The position numbers and the translations under genes were made by a program. From Hoeflea_A sp965204935 (GTDB lineage: Bacteria; Pseudomonadota; Alphaproteobacteria; Rhizobiales; Rhizobiaceae): 64,000 nucleotides of DNA. The DNA lies in NCBI RefSeq assembly GCF_965204935.1, contig NZ_CBDBFO010000002.1, one strand, 5' to 3'. This document shows, piece by piece, positions 62,281 to 64,000 of the stretch. The notes below the pieces were generated by a model, which was given only the letters and a program-made list of their open reading frames with translations, searched no databases and was not told the DNA's origin. The stretch's first letter is position 1; every line of letters starts with the position of its first letter.

Positions 62281-63558
62281 ATGAGGCAGACTTGGCGGTG
62301 GTTCGGGCCGCTCGACAGGGTGACCATCGGAGATGCGCGACAGGCCGGAGCCGAAGCGATCGTCTCGGCCCTGCATCACTTGCCGCCCGGAGCCGAATGG
62401 CCGCTTGAAGAAATTGCCGAACGCCAGCAGGCAGTGGCGACCGGAGCCGACGGGACGCCGACAGGTCTTGTTTGGGAAGTCGTTGAAAGCCTGCCGGTAT
62501 CTGAGGCCATCAAGACAGGGTCGGGTGACTGGCGCGGCGACGTCCAACGCTACCGGACGAGCCTGAGCAACCTTGCCAAGGCCGGCATTCGCACGGTCTG
62601 CTACAATTTCATGCCGGTGCTCGACTGGACGCGCACGGATCTCGCGGCACGGATGGATCATGGTGGCACGGCCATGCGCTTCGATCTGGTCGACTTTGCG
62701 GTTTTCGACATCCATATTCTTGGCCGGGCCGGTTCGGCCGATGACTACCCGCCATCGGTACCGGAGCTGGCGGCGCGGCGCTTTGCACACCTTTCAGATG
62801 CGGGCAAGCAGCGCCTGACCGAGAACGTCACCGCCGGACTGCCCGGCGCCGCCGAACATTGGACACTTCAAGGACTGCGCGATCGGCTTGCCGATTATTC
62901 AGCCATCGATGCCGACTGTTTGCGCCGTGCGCATGTCGATTTCCTGTCCGAGATCGTGCCGCATGCCGAGCACCTTGGCATCCGCCTGTGCTGCCATCCC
63001 GATGATCCGCCATACCCGCTGCTCGGCCTGCCAAGAGTGATGTCTACAGCCGAAGATTTCCGCTCGCTGCTTTCGTCCGTGGACAGCCCGTCGTCCGGAT
63101 TGACATTCTGCACCGGCTCGCTCGGTGCGAGGCCTGACAATGACATTCCGGCGATGGTGGCCGAGTTCGCCGAACGTATTCATTTCGTGCATCTGCGCAA
63201 TGTTACCCGCGAGACAGAAGGTGTTCCGTGTTCCTTCTTCGAAGATGAGCATCTTGCCGGAGGCACCGACATGGTTGCCGTGATCGCCTTGCTGCTCGCC
63301 GAGGAACGGCGTCGCCGCAACACGGGCCGCGAGGATCACCAGATCCCCATGCGGCCGGATCACGGCCAGGACATACTCGACGATGTCCATCGCGGCGCGC
63401 AGCCTGGCTATCCCGCGATTGGCCGGCTCAAGGGGCTGGCGGAACTGCGCGGTGTCATGCATGCGCTTGAAAGTTCCGCGCAGCGGGACAGTGATGGCGC
63501 GCGCAAAGGTTCGGCCCCGGATACCCAGGAGGCGTTTCATGCCGCGCTTGGCTCCTGA
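62281..63558 (+). CDS. uxuA: Mannonate dehydratase
   Basis: The 425-aa enzyme dehydrates D-mannonate to 2-keto-3-deoxygluconate in glucuronate catabolism. Recognisable stretches are RWFGPLDRVTIGDARQAGAE at the start, GIRTVCYNFMPVLDWTRTDL, the metal-site region LCCHPDDPPYPLLGLPRVMS, TFCTGSLGARPDND, FVHLRNVTRE and MRPDHGQDILDD. A GGGAG site precedes ATG 62281. The GntR gene overlaps its end by 20 bp, indicating one transcript. Confidence 0.95.
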   Translation: MRQTWRWFGPLDRVTIGDARQAGAEAIVSALHHLPPGAEWPLEEIAERQQAVATGADGTPTGLVWEVVESLPVSEAIKTGSGDWRGDVQRYRTSLSNLAKAGIRTVCYNFMPVLDWTRTDLAARMDHGGTAMRFDLVDFAVFDIHILGRAGSADDYPPSVPELAARRFAHLSDAGKQRLTENVTAGLPGAAEHWTLQGLRDRLADYSAIDADCLRRAHVDFLSEIVPHAEHLGIRLCCHPDDPPYPLLGLPRVMSTAEDFRSLLSSVDSPSSGLTFCTGSLGARPDNDIPAMVAEFAERIHFVHLRNVTRETEGVPCSFFEDEHLAGGTDMVAVIALLLAEERRRRNTGREDHQIPMRPDHGQDILDDVHRGAQPGYPAIGRLKGLAELRGVMHALESSAQRDSDGARKGSAPDTQEAFHAALGS

Positions 63559-64000
63559 GGCCTCGGCCTTTGACATGCAGGCAGCGTTAAAGGGCGTTGC
63601 CATTGACCGCACGCGTTCCATCGGGCCGCAGATCTACGATGCCCTGCGCCGCCGGATCATCGACAACCGCTTCCCGCCGGGCACAGCACTCAGCGAAAAG
63701 GAAGTCGCACGCATCTGCGATGTCAGCCGTACGCCGCTTCGGGCGGCCATCCAGGATCTCGCGGGGGAGGGACTGATCATCGTCAAGCCGCAGGTGGGTT
63801 CGGTGGTCGCCCCGCACGACGCCGCCCGGGTGCGCGAAGCGATCTTTATCCGAGCGGCGATCGAGGCGGCGATCGCCCGGCGCCTCGCGGAAACCGGCGT
63901 CGACGAGGCTGCGCTTGCACCGGTCCTCGCCGCGCAGAAGGCGACCGGCGAGCGCGACGATTACCTGACCTTCTTCCGCTACGACGAACAGTTTCACAGC
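63539..64000 (+). CDS. GntR-family (FCD) regulator, 3' end beyond the window
   Basis: From ATG 63539, with AGGAGG 7 bases upstream, 154 codons are visible. They encode an N-terminal winged helix (QIYDALRRRIIDNRFPPGTA, SEKEVARICDVSRTPLRAAI, LIIVKPQVGSVVAPHD) and the start of an FCD effector domain (FIRAAIEAAIARRLAETG, YDEQFHS). Typical length is 220-240 aa, so about a third is missing. It overlaps uxuA and likely regulates hexuronate genes through the palindrome upstream of uxuA. Confidence 0.92.
   Translation, partial: MPRLAPEASAFDMQAALKGVAIDRTRSIGPQIYDALRRRIIDNRFPPGTALSEKEVARICDVSRTPLRAAIQDLAGEGLIIVKPQVGSVVAPHDAARVREAIFIRAAIEAAIARRLAETGVDEAALAPVLAAQKATGERDDYLTFFRYDEQFHS

Overview
The window looks like a chromosomal segment of an alphaproteobacterium of the order Hyphomicrobiales (Rhizobiales). 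The main reason is the block at 45.4-51.3 kb (small basic protein, murA, DUF2948, hisD, UPF0262, low-molecular-weight phosphatase-like, infA, maf, yacG, tRNA-Phe), a gene order I know from that group. High G+C, a SmoEFGK/MtlK polyol system, TRAP transporters and many class-specific regulators fit. This is inference from gene content, not a database match.

Left part (0-31 kb) is mostly catabolism and uptake. A DUF475 membrane protein runs off the left edge. A GMC dehydrogenase, a TRAP binding protein and a fused TRAP permease form one unit, divergent from an IclR regulator. A five-gene minus-strand operon (AtuA/DUF1446, carboxyltransferase, enoyl-CoA hydratase, biotin carboxylase-BCCP, TIGR03084) resembles acyclic-terpene or branched acyl-CoA degradation and is divergent from a TetR gene. 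Next come an 801-aa secreted protein with a duplicated six-cysteine module, an MgtE magnesium transporter, a FecR protein facing a CHASE2 adenylate cyclase, and a complete sorbitol/mannitol operon (HAD phosphatase, SorC regulator, SmoE-F-G-K, MtlK). A ketopantoate-reductase-like enzyme and an oxalyl-CoA-synthetase-like ligase follow.

Middle part (32-45 kb) is rearranged. A 304-bp noncoding element with 26-bp inverted ends precedes a fumarylacetoacetate-hydrolase gene cut off by an IS66-type element. That IS66 element is itself split by an IS110/IS1111-type element, and its other end cuts off a winged-helix regulator. The IS1111-type element has a long noncoding tail containing a 10-base match to its own insertion target, as expected for a guide (bridge/seek) RNA. 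A class V PLP enzyme with an RND exporter, several small envelope or periplasmic proteins, and a MerR-HTH/SF2-helicase plus zinc-binding small protein pair next to tRNA-Thr complete this region.

Right part (51.6-64 kb) begins with an unusual cluster just after tRNA-Phe: a radical SAM protein with its SPASM-like cysteines at the N-terminus, a FemAB/GNAT-like gene interrupted by a clean IS insertion, an ATP-grasp ligase, a second FemAB/GNAT-like gene and a Wzx/MATE-like flippase. No glycosyltransferase is present. I infer amino-acylation or peptide-like modification of an envelope molecule. The window ends with a GATase, a DMT transporter, an alpha/beta hydrolase, and uxuA followed by a truncated GntR gene.
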